Part shown: in pieces, positions 25,165 through 33,839 of the stretch
Position numbering within the stretch: position 1 is the first letter of the stretch
Layout of the letters: every line of letters begins with the position of its first letter
Assembly: GCF_019104745.1 (NCBI RefSeq)
Contig: NZ_JAHRWL010000001.1
Span: forward strand, 1,469,001-1,533,000
Length of the DNA: 64,000 nt
From: Thalassococcus arenae
GTDB taxonomy: Bacteria > Pseudomonadota > Alphaproteobacteria > Rhodobacterales > Rhodobacteraceae
Direction: 5' to 3'
Program-made: the position numbers and the translations under genes
Notes under the pieces: generated by a model
Told to the model about the DNA's origin: nothing
Seen by the model: only the letters and a program-made list of their open reading frames with translations
Database searches by the model: none

Positions 25165-27086
25165 CCGACGAATTCGACGATCTCAAGCGCGCGCTGGACG
25201 CCGCAGCGCCAAAACCCGACGCAACGCGCAAGGCCGAAACACTGGCCCGCGCGATGGAAAATTTCGACAAGGCCCAAGGAATGGCCAGGCAGGCGCGTCC
25301 CACCTCTGATCGCCCCGGTTGGGGTCTTGTCAGAGGAGTAGGACAGATGTTTGCACAAATCGGATCGCGCGGCGCTTTGGTCGCGACAACGGCGGTGGCG
25401 GCGCTGGCCATGGTCGCGCTGGTGCCGGCGTTGCGCAATGCCGGACCGGAGATGCCAGGCCTGGCCGTGACCGAAGCCGAAGCGCCCGTCCGGGAATCGG
25501 TGGTCGTCGAAGACCTGGCATATGACGGGCTGGCAGACACTTCCCTGTCGCCCGCTCCGGCGCCGACGGCGACACTGCGCAAGGCCGCTCCGGCCGAAAG
25601 CGTGCTGCAATCGTCCGACCTGGCCGGCGCGCCAAGCGGCTCCACGTCCTCGGCGGAACCCAGGCTGTGGCCGGATCGCCGGCATGGTTCGCCCGTTGCC
25701 GAAGCCGACACCGAGGCGTTTCCTGAGGTCGAACCAAACGGCCTGAAGGTGACGATCGAAGAGCCGGTTTCGACCTTCTCGATCGATGTCGACACCGCGT
25801 CGTGGTCGATCATCCGCAACTCGATCGCCAACGGCTTTCTGCCGCCGCGCGACGCCGTGCGGATCGAGGAGATGGTGAACTATTTCCCCTATGCCTATCC
25901 CGCGCCGGACGGCGATGTGCCCTTCCGTACCTCGGTCGGCATGAGCGATACCCCCTGGCGCGACGGTACGCGGATCGTCCAGATCGGGCTGCAGGGCGCC
26001 ATGCCCGCCGAACGTCCACCGCTGAACCTGGTGTTCCTGATCGACACATCGGGCAGCATGGACCAGCCGAACAAGCTGCCTCTGCTCAAGCAAAGCTTTC
26101 GCCTGTTGCTGGGCGAGCTGACCGCGCAGGACGAGGTTTCGATCGTCACCTATGCGGGCAGCGCCGGACAGGTCCTTCCGCCCACCAGCGCCGCCGACCG
26201 CGACACGATCCTGGCCGCTCTGGACCGGCTGTCGGCTGGTGGCGGGACAGCGGGACAGGAAGGGCTACAGCAGGCCTATGCCACCGCCCGCGGCATGGCC
26301 AAAGACGGCGAGGTCAGCCGGGTGATCCTCGCCACCGATGGCGATTTCAACATCGGCATCAGCGACCCCGGCGCGCTGGAGGACTACATCGCCACCGAAC
26401 GCGACAGCGGCACCTACCTGTCGGTGCTGGGTTTCGGACGTGGCAACCTGGACGATGCGACGATGCAGGCCCTGGCCCAGACCGGCAACGGCATGGCCGC
26501 CTATATCGACACGCTGGCCGAGGCGCAGAAGGTGCTGGTGGATCAGTTGACCGGCGCGTTGGTGCCCATCGCCGACGACGTGAAGATCCAGGTGGAATGG
26601 AACCCCGCCATGGTCGCCGAATACCGCCTTCTGGGCTACGAGACCCGGGCGCTGCGGCGCGAGGATTTCAACAATGATCGCGTCGACGCCGGTGAGATCG
26701 GCGCCGGCCACCAGGTGACCGCGCTTTACGAAATCACGCCGGTCGGGTCGCCTGCGCGCCTGACCGACCCCTTGCGCTATGCCGAAGCCGGGGCCGGGCA
26801 AGGTGGTGAGCTGGGCTATCTGCGGCTGCGCTACAAGGCACCGGGCGCAGAGACATCGCAGCTGATCGAAACGCCGATCCTGCCGGATGCCGCACCGCTG
26901 CCGGATGCCCGCTTCGCCATGGCAATCGCCGGGTTCGGCCAGATTCTGAGCGGGTCCGAGATGATCGGTGACTGGTCGTTTGGCGATGCGATCGCGCTGG
27001 CCTTGCAAGGCCGCGGCGAGGATCCCTATGGCTATCGGCAAGAGGCGATCACATTGATGCGACTGGCGGGCAGTCTTATGCGTTGA
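25161..27086 (+). CDS. Membrane-anchored VWA-domain protein (YfbK family)
   Basis: A 641-residue protein. About 65 cytoplasmic residues precede one transmembrane helix (GALVATTAVAALAMVALVPA, near residue 75), then a low-complexity linker and a large extracytoplasmic part. That part contains a YfbK-type N-terminal segment (FSIDVDTASWSIIRNSI), a von Willebrand A domain with the MIDAS motif DTSGSM, and a DUF3520-like C-terminus. The architecture of a cytoplasmic stub plus one helix downstream of a sigma gene resembles anti-sigma factors. MIDAS metal-dependent protein binding is expected for the VWA domain; the partner is unknown. Confidence 0.87.
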   Translation: MTDEFDDLKRALDAAAPKPDATRKAETLARAMENFDKAQGMARQARPTSDRPGWGLVRGVGQMFAQIGSRGALVATTAVAALAMVALVPALRNAGPEMPGLAVTEAEAPVRESVVVEDLAYDGLADTSLSPAPAPTATLRKAAPAESVLQSSDLAGAPSGSTSSAEPRLWPDRRHGSPVAEADTEAFPEVEPNGLKVTIEEPVSTFSIDVDTASWSIIRNSIANGFLPPRDAVRIEEMVNYFPYAYPAPDGDVPFRTSVGMSDTPWRDGTRIVQIGLQGAMPAERPPLNLVFLIDTSGSMDQPNKLPLLKQSFRLLLGELTAQDEVSIVTYAGSAGQVLPPTSAADRDTILAALDRLSAGGGTAGQEGLQQAYATARGMAKDGEVSRVILATDGDFNIGISDPGALEDYIATERDSGTYLSVLGFGRGNLDDATMQALAQTGNGMAAYIDTLAEAQKVLVDQLTGALVPIADDVKIQVEWNPAMVAEYRLLGYETRALRREDFNNDRVDAGEIGAGHQVTALYEITPVGSPARLTDPLRYAEAGAGQGGELGYLRLRYKAPGAETSQLIETPILPDAAPLPDARFAMAIAGFGQILSGSEMIGDWSFGDAIALALQGRGEDPYGYRQEAITLMRLAGSLMR

Positions 27087-27102
27087 TCCCCCGGTCGCAC
27101 CG

Positions 27103-28017
27103 TCACGATGCGCGCAACAGCCTGGGGATCGCGTCGACCAGCGTGTCGAAAACCAGACGCACACGGGGTGACGTGCGCAATTCGCGATGGGCCACCAGCC
27201 AGACCGGAAAGGTGAATTCCTTGATGTCGATCTCGACACGCTGCATGTCGGGGTCGGCATCGCCGAGCCCGCGCGGCACCACGCCAAGCCCCAGGCCGGC
27301 GCGCGCCATTTCCCAGTTGACGATGTGGTTGCCGGCGGCGACGGGAAAGCTGCTTGCGGTGACCGGGATCCCGCGTTTGACAAGCGCCTGCATGAACATC
27401 GTCTGATCGGCGAAACCGATGAACTGGGCACGACCCAGATCCTCGGCCGTGTCGAACGGGCCCGCGCGGGCGATGTAATCGCGATGCCCGTAAAAGCCGC
27501 CCTGATCTTCGGCCACCAGGCGTCCGATCAGGTCGGGCTGGTCGGGACGGGCGTTGCGTATGGCGATGTCGGCTTCTCGGCGCTTGAGATCGCGGATCTC
27601 GTTCGACGCGACCACTTCGATCGTGACCCCCGGCGCGGTGTCACGCAGAAGGCGCACCAGACGTGGCATCAGCCACCACGAGTAGATTTCGGAGGCGGTG
27701 ATCGCGACGTGGCCTTCGACCGACGTCGCCTGCCCGCTGGCGGCCAGCGAGACGCCTGCAGCCGCTTCGCCCATGGCGCGGACATGGCTCAGCAATTCCA
27801 TTCCGGCATCTGTCAGGCTCAGCCCGCGCCCGACGCGTTCGAACAACGACACGCCCAGCTCGTCCTCGAGCGCGGCCACCTGCCGCCCCAAGGTGGGCTG
27901 GGTCATGCCAAGAGCGCGCGCCGCGGCCGACAAAGACCCTTCTTCTGCGGTCACCAGAAAGGCGCGAGCCCGGTTCCAGTCGAATTTCACCGATCTCCAA
28001 TCCATGCAGATTTGCAT
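27103..28017 (-). CDS. LysR-family transcriptional regulator
   Basis: A 304-residue LysR regulator. Its N-terminal winged helix-turn-helix reads FDWNRARAFLVTAEEGSLSA, then RALGMTQPTLGRQVAALEDE. The effector domain follows, with a conserved ending HRELRTSPRVRLVFDTLVD. The ATG at 28017 is preceded by AGAGG; 28005 is an alternative. It is transcribed divergently from a quinone-oxidoreductase gene 75 bases away, the usual arrangement for a LysR protein and its target. Confidence 0.92.
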   Translation of the reverse strand: MQICMDWRSVKFDWNRARAFLVTAEEGSLSAAARALGMTQPTLGRQVAALEDELGVSLFERVGRGLSLTDAGMELLSHVRAMGEAAAGVSLAASGQATSVEGHVAITASEIYSWWLMPRLVRLLRDTAPGVTIEVVASNEIRDLKRREADIAIRNARPDQPDLIGRLVAEDQGGFYGHRDYIARAGPFDTAEDLGRAQFIGFADQTMFMQALVKRGIPVTASSFPVAAGNHIVNWEMARAGLGLGVVPRGLGDADPDMQRVEIDIKEFTFPVWLVAHRELRTSPRVRLVFDTLVDAIPRLLRAS

Positions 28018-28092
28018 AGCACCTCTGGAGATTCGGTCAATGTTCGGGAATCGCCGTATGGCGTATGTCACCCGCATTGCAGGAGAGATGCC

Positions 28093-29088
28093 ATGAAAGC
28101 CGCCATTTACACCCGGTACGGGGCGCCCCAATCCGTGTCGGTCAAGGACGTCGCCACCCCCGCGCCGGCACCGGACCAAATCCTGATCCGCGTGCGTGCC
28201 AGCACGGTGACCACCGCCGATTGGCGCCTGCGCGCATCGGCCTTTCCGGGTTTGCTGTGGCTGCCGGGGCGGCTGATGACCGGTCTTGTCGCTCCGAAGA
28301 ACCCGATCCTCGGCCTCGAGGTCGCGGGCGAGATCGTGGCGACCGGGCGAGATGTCACGAGGTTCCATATCGGCCAGCGCGTCTTCGGTTTTACCGGCGG
28401 TGGCGCGCATGCCGAATACCTGGCTCTGTCGCAGGATGCCGCTGTTCTTCCGATCCCGACGGGCATGAGCGATGCCGAGGCCGCGGCCTTGCCCTGGGGC
28501 GCGGTCGCCGCGCTGGTCTTTTTGCGCGATGTGGCGCGTGTGAAACCGGGACAGGACGTGCTGATCGTCGGGGCATCGGGTGGCGTCGGCGTTTATGCCG
28601 TGCAGATCGCCAAGGCGATGGGGGCGACGGTGACTGGTGTGTGCAGCGCCGCCAATGTCGATCTGGTCCGTGACCTGGGTGCCGATACGGTGCTCGATTA
28701 CCGCAAGACGGACATCAGGGCGGCACGCAACGCCTATGATCTGGTCTTTGATACGGTCGGCGCCACACGCTACCCGAAGATGATCGGCGCACTGCGCAAG
28801 AACGGGCTGTTCCTGCCGCTCAATTTCGGCGGGCGCGAATTGTGGCACCTGGTGCTGTCGCGCTTGATCCGCGGACCGCGGATCAAGCTGTTCGTGAACG
28901 GCGACAGCGCCGAGGATCTTCGGGCCGTGCTTGCGATGGTCGCAAACGGGCAGCTTCGCCCTGTCGTCGACCGGCACTTCGCTCTGGACGACATCGTTTC
29001 TGCCCATGCCTATGTCGAGGCACGGCATCGCAAGGGCGCGGTGATCGTCGACATGGCCCGGGCGGGAGACGCCCGCGCCATCGCCTGA
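28093..29088 (+). CDS. NAD(P)-dependent zinc-free alcohol dehydrogenase/quinone oxidoreductase (MDR)
   Basis: A 331-residue medium-chain reductase. The N-terminal GroES-like domain (MKAAIYTRYGAPQSVSVKDV) is followed by a Rossmann domain with VLIVGASGGVGVYAVQIAKA. Catalytic zinc cysteines are absent, so it resembles quinone oxidoreductases or enoyl reductases of the QOR group, using NADPH. AGGAGAG lies 5 bases before the ATG. The divergent LysR gene is the probable regulator. Its specific substrate is unknown. Confidence 0.88.
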   Translation: MKAAIYTRYGAPQSVSVKDVATPAPAPDQILIRVRASTVTTADWRLRASAFPGLLWLPGRLMTGLVAPKNPILGLEVAGEIVATGRDVTRFHIGQRVFGFTGGGAHAEYLALSQDAAVLPIPTGMSDAEAAALPWGAVAALVFLRDVARVKPGQDVLIVGASGGVGVYAVQIAKAMGATVTGVCSAANVDLVRDLGADTVLDYRKTDIRAARNAYDLVFDTVGATRYPKMIGALRKNGLFLPLNFGGRELWHLVLSRLIRGPRIKLFVNGDSAEDLRAVLAMVANGQLRPVVDRHFALDDIVSAHAYVEARHRKGAVIVDMARAGDARAIA

Positions 29089-29093
29089 GCCTG

Positions 29094-30047
29094 TCAGCCG
29101 CGTGGCTTGGTGCGGTCGAGATCCGGGCCGATCGGGATGAATTCATCCGCGTCACCGGGTGGTAGACGAAAAGGGCCATGATCCCAATCGGCGCGTTTCC
29201 AGGCTTCTTTTGCCTCTTCGATCCGGTCCTTGGATGACGATACGAAGTTCCACCAGATGTAGCGCGGCCCGTTCAGCGTTTCGCCGCCAAGCGCCATAAG
29301 CCGCGCGCCCTGCGATCCGGCCCTGACCGAGACCCGGTCTCCGGGGCGGAAAACCATCATGCGGCCGGCGTCGAACGTGTCGCCGGCGATCTCGACCGAG
29401 CCCTGTACCACGTAAAGCCCGCGATCCTCGTGATCGTCGGGCAAAGGAAAATGCGCGCCCGGCATCAGAGTGACATCGGAATAGAAAATCTCGGATTGCA
29501 TGGTGACCGGGCTGGCCTGGCCCCAGCCGGTTCCCAGGATCAACCGCGCGGTCGCGCCTTCGGACTCGATCACCGGCAACGCCGCCTGCTTGTGATGTTC
29601 GAAGTCCGGCGCCATGTCTTCGCGATCCTCGGGCAGGGCGACCCAGGTCTGGATGCCGAACAGCTTGTGCCGCGTGGCGCGGGTTTCGGCGCTGGTGCGT
29701 TCGGAATGGGTGACGCCGCGCCCGGCCAGCATCCAGTTGACCTCTCCGGGATAGATCATCTGGTGGGTGCCCAGGCTGTCGCGATGCTCGAATTCGCCCT
29801 GATACAGGTAGGTCACCGTGCCCAGCCCGATATGCGGATGCGGGCGCACATCGATGCCGCCATCGGTGATGAACTCGGCCGGGCCCATCTGGTCGAAGAA
29901 GATGAACGGCCCGACCATCTGGCGTTTCGGCGAAGGCAGGGCGCGCCGCACCTCGAAACCGCCCAGGTCGCGGGCCCGGGGAATGATCAGGGTTTCCACC
30001 GCGCCGGTCTCGGGGCAATCGGGCGTATGGGTCGGGTTCCAACTCAT
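29094..30047 (-). CDS. Pirin family protein
   Basis: A 317-residue bicupin. The N-terminal cupin holds the pirin metal site: HPHIGLGTVTYLYQGEFEHRD supplies histidines, and GVTHSERTS supplies the other ligand region. The C-terminal cupin and RYIWWNFVSSSKDRI are typical of the YhhW/pirin family. Bacterial pirins include quercetin 2,3-dioxygenases and modulators of pyruvate metabolism. It converges with the quinone-oxidoreductase gene, with 5 bases between their stops. Confidence 0.93.
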   Translation of the reverse strand: MSWNPTHTPDCPETGAVETLIIPRARDLGGFEVRRALPSPKRQMVGPFIFFDQMGPAEFITDGGIDVRPHPHIGLGTVTYLYQGEFEHRDSLGTHQMIYPGEVNWMLAGRGVTHSERTSAETRATRHKLFGIQTWVALPEDREDMAPDFEHHKQAALPVIESEGATARLILGTGWGQASPVTMQSEIFYSDVTLMPGAHFPLPDDHEDRGLYVVQGSVEIAGDTFDAGRMMVFRPGDRVSVRAGSQGARLMALGGETLNGPRYIWWNFVSSSKDRIEEAKEAWKRADWDHGPFRLPPGDADEFIPIGPDLDRTKPRG

Positions 30048-30090
30048 GGCAGGGCTCCTGTCTGTCGCACAACGATATAGGATCGCGACG

Positions 30091-30120
30091 CAAAAAGGCC
30101 CCGGAATTCACCGGGGCCTT
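30091..30120 (-). terminator. Rho-independent terminator of hsp20
   Basis: On the minus strand AAGGCCCCGG, a 6-base loop and CCGGGGCCTT form a perfect 10-base-pair stem followed by TTTTTG. It lies 25 bases past the hsp20 stop and upstream of the pirin start, so it should end the heat-shock transcript. Confidence 0.88.
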
Positions 30121-30144
30121 CGACTCGTCGCGATGTCAGGCGCT

Positions 30145-30618
30145 TCAGTTGACGGCTTCGGCGTCGACCACGTCTTTGTCCACGGCGGTCGTCGCGGCCT
30201 TGGCGATCGCGATCCGGCGCGGTTTCAGCGCCTCGGGAATCTCGCGGACCAGGTCGACATGCAACATGCCGTTTTCATGGGTCGCACCGGTGACGCGGAC
30301 ATGGTCGGCCAGCGCGAACTTGCGCTCGAACGCGCGGGTTGCGATGCCGCGATGCAGGTAGGTCTTGCCGGTCTCTTCCTCGGCCTTGCGGGCCGAGACG
30401 ACCAGCGCCTGTTCCTTGACCTCGACCGACAGGTCGTCATCCGAGAACCCGGCGACGGCGATCGAGATGCGATAGGCATCGTCGGCGGTCTTTTCGATGT
30501 TGTAGGGCGGATAGGTCTGGGTCTGCACGTCGTTGGTCAGCACCCGGTCCATCAGGTCGGCGATCTGGTCGAAGCCGACGGTTGCGCGGTAGAGCGGCGC
30601 AAAATCAAGGGTTCGCAT
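30145..30618 (-). CDS. Small heat-shock protein Hsp20 (IbpA-like)
   Basis: A 157-residue alpha-crystallin-domain chaperone. The N-terminus MRTLDFAPLYRATVGFDQIA and PPYNIEKTADDAYRISIAVAGF are typical of class A bacterial Hsp20/IbpA. The core ends with the HENGMLHVDL strand before REIPEALKPRRIAI. It binds unfolding proteins without ATP and hands them to DnaK/ClpB. AGGAGG lies 7 bases before the ATG. A sigma-32-type promoter and a long structured leader lie upstream, and a strong terminator downstream, so it is a single-gene heat-shock transcript. Confidence 0.95.
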   Translation of the reverse strand: MRTLDFAPLYRATVGFDQIADLMDRVLTNDVQTQTYPPYNIEKTADDAYRISIAVAGFSDDDLSVEVKEQALVVSARKAEEETGKTYLHRGIATRAFERKFALADHVRVTGATHENGMLHVDLVREIPEALKPRRIAIAKAATTAVDKDVVDAEAVN

Positions 30619-30713
30619 GGGTCATCCTCCTAGAAGCGATACCGTTATGTGCGGCGCCTTCCCATCCGGGACAGGCGTCTTGGATCACCGGAACCCTGAC
30701 AGGCGTCCCGGTG
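30619..30713 (-). promoter_or_regulatory. Candidate ROSE-like RNA thermometer in the hsp20 5' leader
   Basis: The leader from the predicted transcription start to the hsp20 ATG is about 95 bases. Its 5' part folds into a hairpin with stem CCGGGAC/GTCCCGG (30666-30672 with 30705-30711). Just upstream of the Shine-Dalgarno it contains UCGCU, matching the conserved UYGCU anti-Shine-Dalgarno element of ROSE thermometers, with AGGAGG following after five bases. ROSE leaders are known for alphaproteobacterial hsp20 genes. Folding was judged by eye only. Confidence 0.55.
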
Positions 30714-30719
30714 CGAACG

Positions 30720-30748
30720 ATGTGGGGGCGGAGAATCCGGGTTTCAAG
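30720..30748 (-). promoter_or_regulatory. Sigma-32 (RpoH) promoter of hsp20
   Basis: On the minus strand the -35 element CTTGAAA (30742-30748) and the -10 element CCCACAT (30720-30726) are spaced by 15 bases, close to the known heat-shock consensus CTTGAAA and CCCATNT. Transcription would start near 30713. The -35 box overlaps the last codons of the upstream protease gene. Confidence 0.75.
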
Positions 30749-31568
30749 ACCCGCCGGGGCGGACGAACCGGGCCCCTCCCGATGCGCGTTCGCCGACCGT
30801 GATCCGGCGCGCTCCCGCGCCTGGCTGCGGACGCGCCGCATCCCGACGCAAGATGCGCATCAAGGCCGTGACCTGCTCGGGCAGGACCATGCCATAGGCG
30901 GTGCGGCGACCCTCGCGAACGTCGCCGACGGCCGAGATCACCGACACGATCCGCAAGCGGTCGTCGATGCGGGCAAAGACCGGCGCGCCGGAAGATCCGA
31001 AGGTGACGTCGCAGTCGAAGCCGAACACCCCGCCATGATAGCGGTGGGTGATTTCGCAGGATGGCTCGCGCGACAAGGCCTGGTCGCGGCCCTGGCCATA
31101 AGACAGAACGCTGACGCGCGCGCCGTCGGGCAGAGTGTCGGCGACCTGGAACGGATCCGCCTCGGCGCTGAAGATGTCGTGGTCCAGTTGCAACAGCGCG
31201 ATGTCACGGGCGATCATCGTGCCGGTGTTGCGGCCATCGGAACCGGGTGTGTAGCCATCCGAGACGATCCAGCGGGTTACACGACGGTCGGCGATCTGCT
31301 GGCCGTGGTGATACCCGGCGCGGAACCGGATCGCGGTGGCCGGCACCGGTGCCGCGCTGGCCCTGTCGAACAGGCAATGCGCTGCAGTCAGAACGATATC
31401 GCGGGCGATCAGCGTACCCGTGCAATAGCCGGTCGGGGTGTCGATGCGGCCCACCGCTTCCCATCCCAGCAACGCCCCGCGCCCATCCAGGACGTCGAAG
31501 GCGGTTTGCGACTGGCCCGGTGCCGACCCGGCAGCAAGGCTCAGCCAAACCGCTGCGAGATATGTCAG
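30744..31568 (-). CDS. Trypsin-like serine protease, exported (tandem paralogue 2)
   Basis: A chymotrypsin-fold protease: histidine in LTAAHCLFD, aspartate in MIARDIALLQLD and serine in TFGSSGAPVF form the triad. In frame upstream of the core lies an evident signal peptide (TYLAAVWLSLAAGSAPGQS), but it has no ATG, GTG or TTG ahead of it. The best candidate is the CTG at 31568, which overlaps the stop of the upstream protease gene as CTGA; the nearest TTG, at 31472, would delete the signal peptide. It shares overall layout and the C-terminal ARFVRP with the neighbouring protease, so the pair arose by tandem duplication. Confidence 0.72.
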   Translation of the reverse strand: MTYLAAVWLSLAAGSAPGQSQTAFDVLDGRGALLGWEAVGRIDTPTGYCTGTLIARDIVLTAAHCLFDRASAAPVPATAIRFRAGYHHGQQIADRRVTRWIVSDGYTPGSDGRNTGTMIARDIALLQLDHDIFSAEADPFQVADTLPDGARVSVLSYGQGRDQALSREPSCEITHRYHGGVFGFDCDVTFGSSGAPVFARIDDRLRIVSVISAVGDVREGRRTAYGMVLPEQVTALMRILRRDAARPQPGAGARRITVGERASGGARFVRPGGS

Positions 31569-32371
31569 GGCCGGACGAATTTCGCGCCCGTCTCGTTGCG
31601 GTTGCCCGCCTGCATCCGCGCCAGGCCGGGCGCAAGGCCCGCACCCCGTGCCAACGCGCCGCGCAGGTCGCGCAAGGGCGCTTCCAACGCGGTGCCCAGA
31701 GAAACCGGCCGGCCGTCGGCTTCGGCCTTGGCGGAAACGACCGATACGATCTGCGGCGTGCCGTCATCGCCAAAGCTGAAAACCGGCGATCCCGAGGCGC
31801 CGAAATCCACCGAGCAAGACAGGATGAGCACGCCGTCCTGGCGCGACATCACCTCGCAGGTTTCCTGCAGCGACGGTGCTTCGGACCGGTCGAAGGCATA
31901 GGACACGACCCCGACATTGTCGCCCACGTCGGGGCGATGATCGGTGACGAACGGCTTGATGGCATTGTTGCGGATGGGGTGCTGCAGCTCGATCAGGGCG
32001 ATGTCGTTGCGAACCCGCGAGGCGTCTGGCGGGCCGTTGAAATCATAGGCCGGATGCGAAACAGCGCGGCGAACACGCCGATAGGCGGCGGCGCGGCCAT
32101 TGCGCCACCCGGCCAGGAACTGGATGTCCTCGGTCGGCACGGCGGCTCCGGTGGCGGGATCGAACAGGCAATGCGCCGCGGTCAATACCAGATCGGGCTC
32201 GATCAGGGCTCCGGTGCAAAAGGCCACGCCAGAGATCTCCAGCCGCCCGACCGCTTCCCATCGCCGGCCGTCTTCGCGGCTCTGCATGGAAAACAGGCCT
32301 TGCGCCTGTGCCACGCCGCCCCAAAGGACAGCGGCTATCACCAACCAACGCACGTGTTTTTGCTCCGCCAC
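31565..32371 (-). CDS. Trypsin-like serine protease, exported (tandem paralogue 1)
   Basis: A 268-residue protein starting at a GTG, with a signal peptide (HVRWLVIAAVLWGGVAQAQ) and a chymotrypsin-fold domain. The triad is histidine in LTAAHCLFD, aspartate in RNDIALIELQ and serine in DFGASGSPVF. Four cysteines allow disulfides, which fits the periplasm or outside. Its C-terminus (AKFVRP) matches that of the next gene, to which it is translationally joined. Substrates are unknown. Confidence 0.87.
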   Translation of the reverse strand: MAEQKHVRWLVIAAVLWGGVAQAQGLFSMQSREDGRRWEAVGRLEISGVAFCTGALIEPDLVLTAAHCLFDPATGAAVPTEDIQFLAGWRNGRAAAYRRVRRAVSHPAYDFNGPPDASRVRNDIALIELQHPIRNNAIKPFVTDHRPDVGDNVGVVSYAFDRSEAPSLQETCEVMSRQDGVLILSCSVDFGASGSPVFSFGDDGTPQIVSVVSAKAEADGRPVSLGTALEAPLRDLRGALARGAGLAPGLARMQAGNRNETGAKFVRP

Positions 32372-32436
32372 TTCGGTGCCCTTGATAGTCGGAAGTTTCG
32401 GCGAAATTGGGGCAAATCGGAAAAGAAATCGTTACG

Positions 32437-33729
32437 TCACGTCGTTTCCACCAAGGCGCGAGGCTTTGGTCCCCCGGTTGCCCAATCCAAAAGCTCGACC
32501 GTGTGCACGATCGGAATCGCCGTGCCCGACCCGATCTGCATCATGCAGCCGATATTGCCGGCCGCGATCACGTCGGGCTGTCTGGCCTCCAGCGTGCGCA
32601 CCTTGCGGTCCTTCAGCTTGGCGGAAATCTCGGGTTGCATCAGGTTGTAGGTGCCGGCCGACCCGCAGCAAAGATGGCTGTCGGCGGGCTCCACCACCTC
32701 GAACCCCGCCTTTTTCAGCAGGTCCTTGGGATAGGTCTTGATCTGCTGGCCGTGTTGCAGCGAACAGGCGGCGTGATAAGCGACCCTGATGCCCTTCGCC
32801 GCGCCCTGCGGCAGGTCGAGCTTCATCAGCACCTCGCTTACATCCATCGCGATGTCCGCCACCTTTTTCGCGCCCTCGGCCAGCCCCTCGGCGCGGAACA
32901 TGTGGCCGTAATCCTTGACCGTCGTGCCGCAACCGCTGGTGTTGATGACGATGGCATCCAGCCCGTCGGCATCCATCTCGCGGTTCCAGGCGCGGATGTT
33001 CCTGGCGGCGGTGGCGTGGCTTTCGGCGGTCTTGCCCATGTGATGGGTCAGCGCTCCGCAGCACCCCGCACCCTCGGCCACCACCACTTCGCAGCCGAGC
33101 CGCGTCAGCAGCCGGATCGTCGCGTCGTTGATGTCGGTGTTGAGCGCCTTCTGCGCGCAGCCGGTCATCAGCGCCACGCGCATCTTCTTCTCTGCGACCG
33201 GAGCGAACGTTTGCGGATCGTCGTTGCGGCTGACCGGTGGAATGCGCTTGGGTGCCATGGCCAGCATCGCGCGCAGCCGCGCATCCGGGATCAGCGGGGC
33301 AAAGGGCTTGGCGATCTTCGCCCCCAGCATCGCTACGCGGAACCGGTAGGGATAGGGCAGGATCCGCGCCAGTATCCAGCGCAGGGCCTTGTCGTGCCAG
33401 GGCCGGTCGTAATGCTTCTCGATATATTCGCGGGCATGATCGACAAGATGCATGTAATGCACGCCGGACGGGCAGGTCGTCATACAGGCCAGGCAAGACA
33501 GGCAGCGGTCGATGTGCTTGACGGTCCTGGCGTCCGGCTTGCGCTCGTTCTCGAGCATGTCCTTGATCAGGTAGATGCGCCCGCGCGGGCTGTCCAACTC
33601 GTCGCCCAGAACCTGGTAGGTCGGACAGGTCGCGGTGCAGAACCCGCAATGCACGCAGGTGCGCAAGATCTCGTTCGCCCGCGCAGTGCCCGGATCTTTC
33701 AACTGCTCTTCGGTAAAGGTCGTCTGCAT
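32437..33729 (-). CDS. glcF: Glycolate oxidase iron-sulfur subunit
   Basis: A 430-residue protein with two ferredoxin clusters near the N-terminus, CVHCGFCTATCPTYQ and CLSCLACMTTCPSG, and two CCG domains (EGAGCCGALTHHMG and DSHLCCGSAGTYNL). This is the GlcF arrangement, which takes electrons from GlcD/GlcE for glycolate oxidation to glyoxylate at the inner membrane. It is the last gene of glcDEF; the 110 bases between glcE and glcF hold no other gene. Confidence 0.93.
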   Translation of the reverse strand: MQTTFTEEQLKDPGTARANEILRTCVHCGFCTATCPTYQVLGDELDSPRGRIYLIKDMLENERKPDARTVKHIDRCLSCLACMTTCPSGVHYMHLVDHAREYIEKHYDRPWHDKALRWILARILPYPYRFRVAMLGAKIAKPFAPLIPDARLRAMLAMAPKRIPPVSRNDDPQTFAPVAEKKMRVALMTGCAQKALNTDINDATIRLLTRLGCEVVVAEGAGCCGALTHHMGKTAESHATAARNIRAWNREMDADGLDAIVINTSGCGTTVKDYGHMFRAEGLAEGAKKVADIAMDVSEVLMKLDLPQGAAKGIRVAYHAACSLQHGQQIKTYPKDLLKKAGFEVVEPADSHLCCGSAGTYNLMQPEISAKLKDRKVRTLEARQPDVIAAGNIGCMMQIGSGTAIPIVHTVELLDWATGGPKPRALVETT

Positions 33730-33839
33730 GAAAAGCCTCGGTGATTGGGCCTATCGTCGATCAAGCGCGCCGTGGCTCTAAGGCGGGCAGCGCCGGCGAT
33801 TGGCAAAGAACGAAGGTGCGGGGTCGAGAGGGCATCCGG

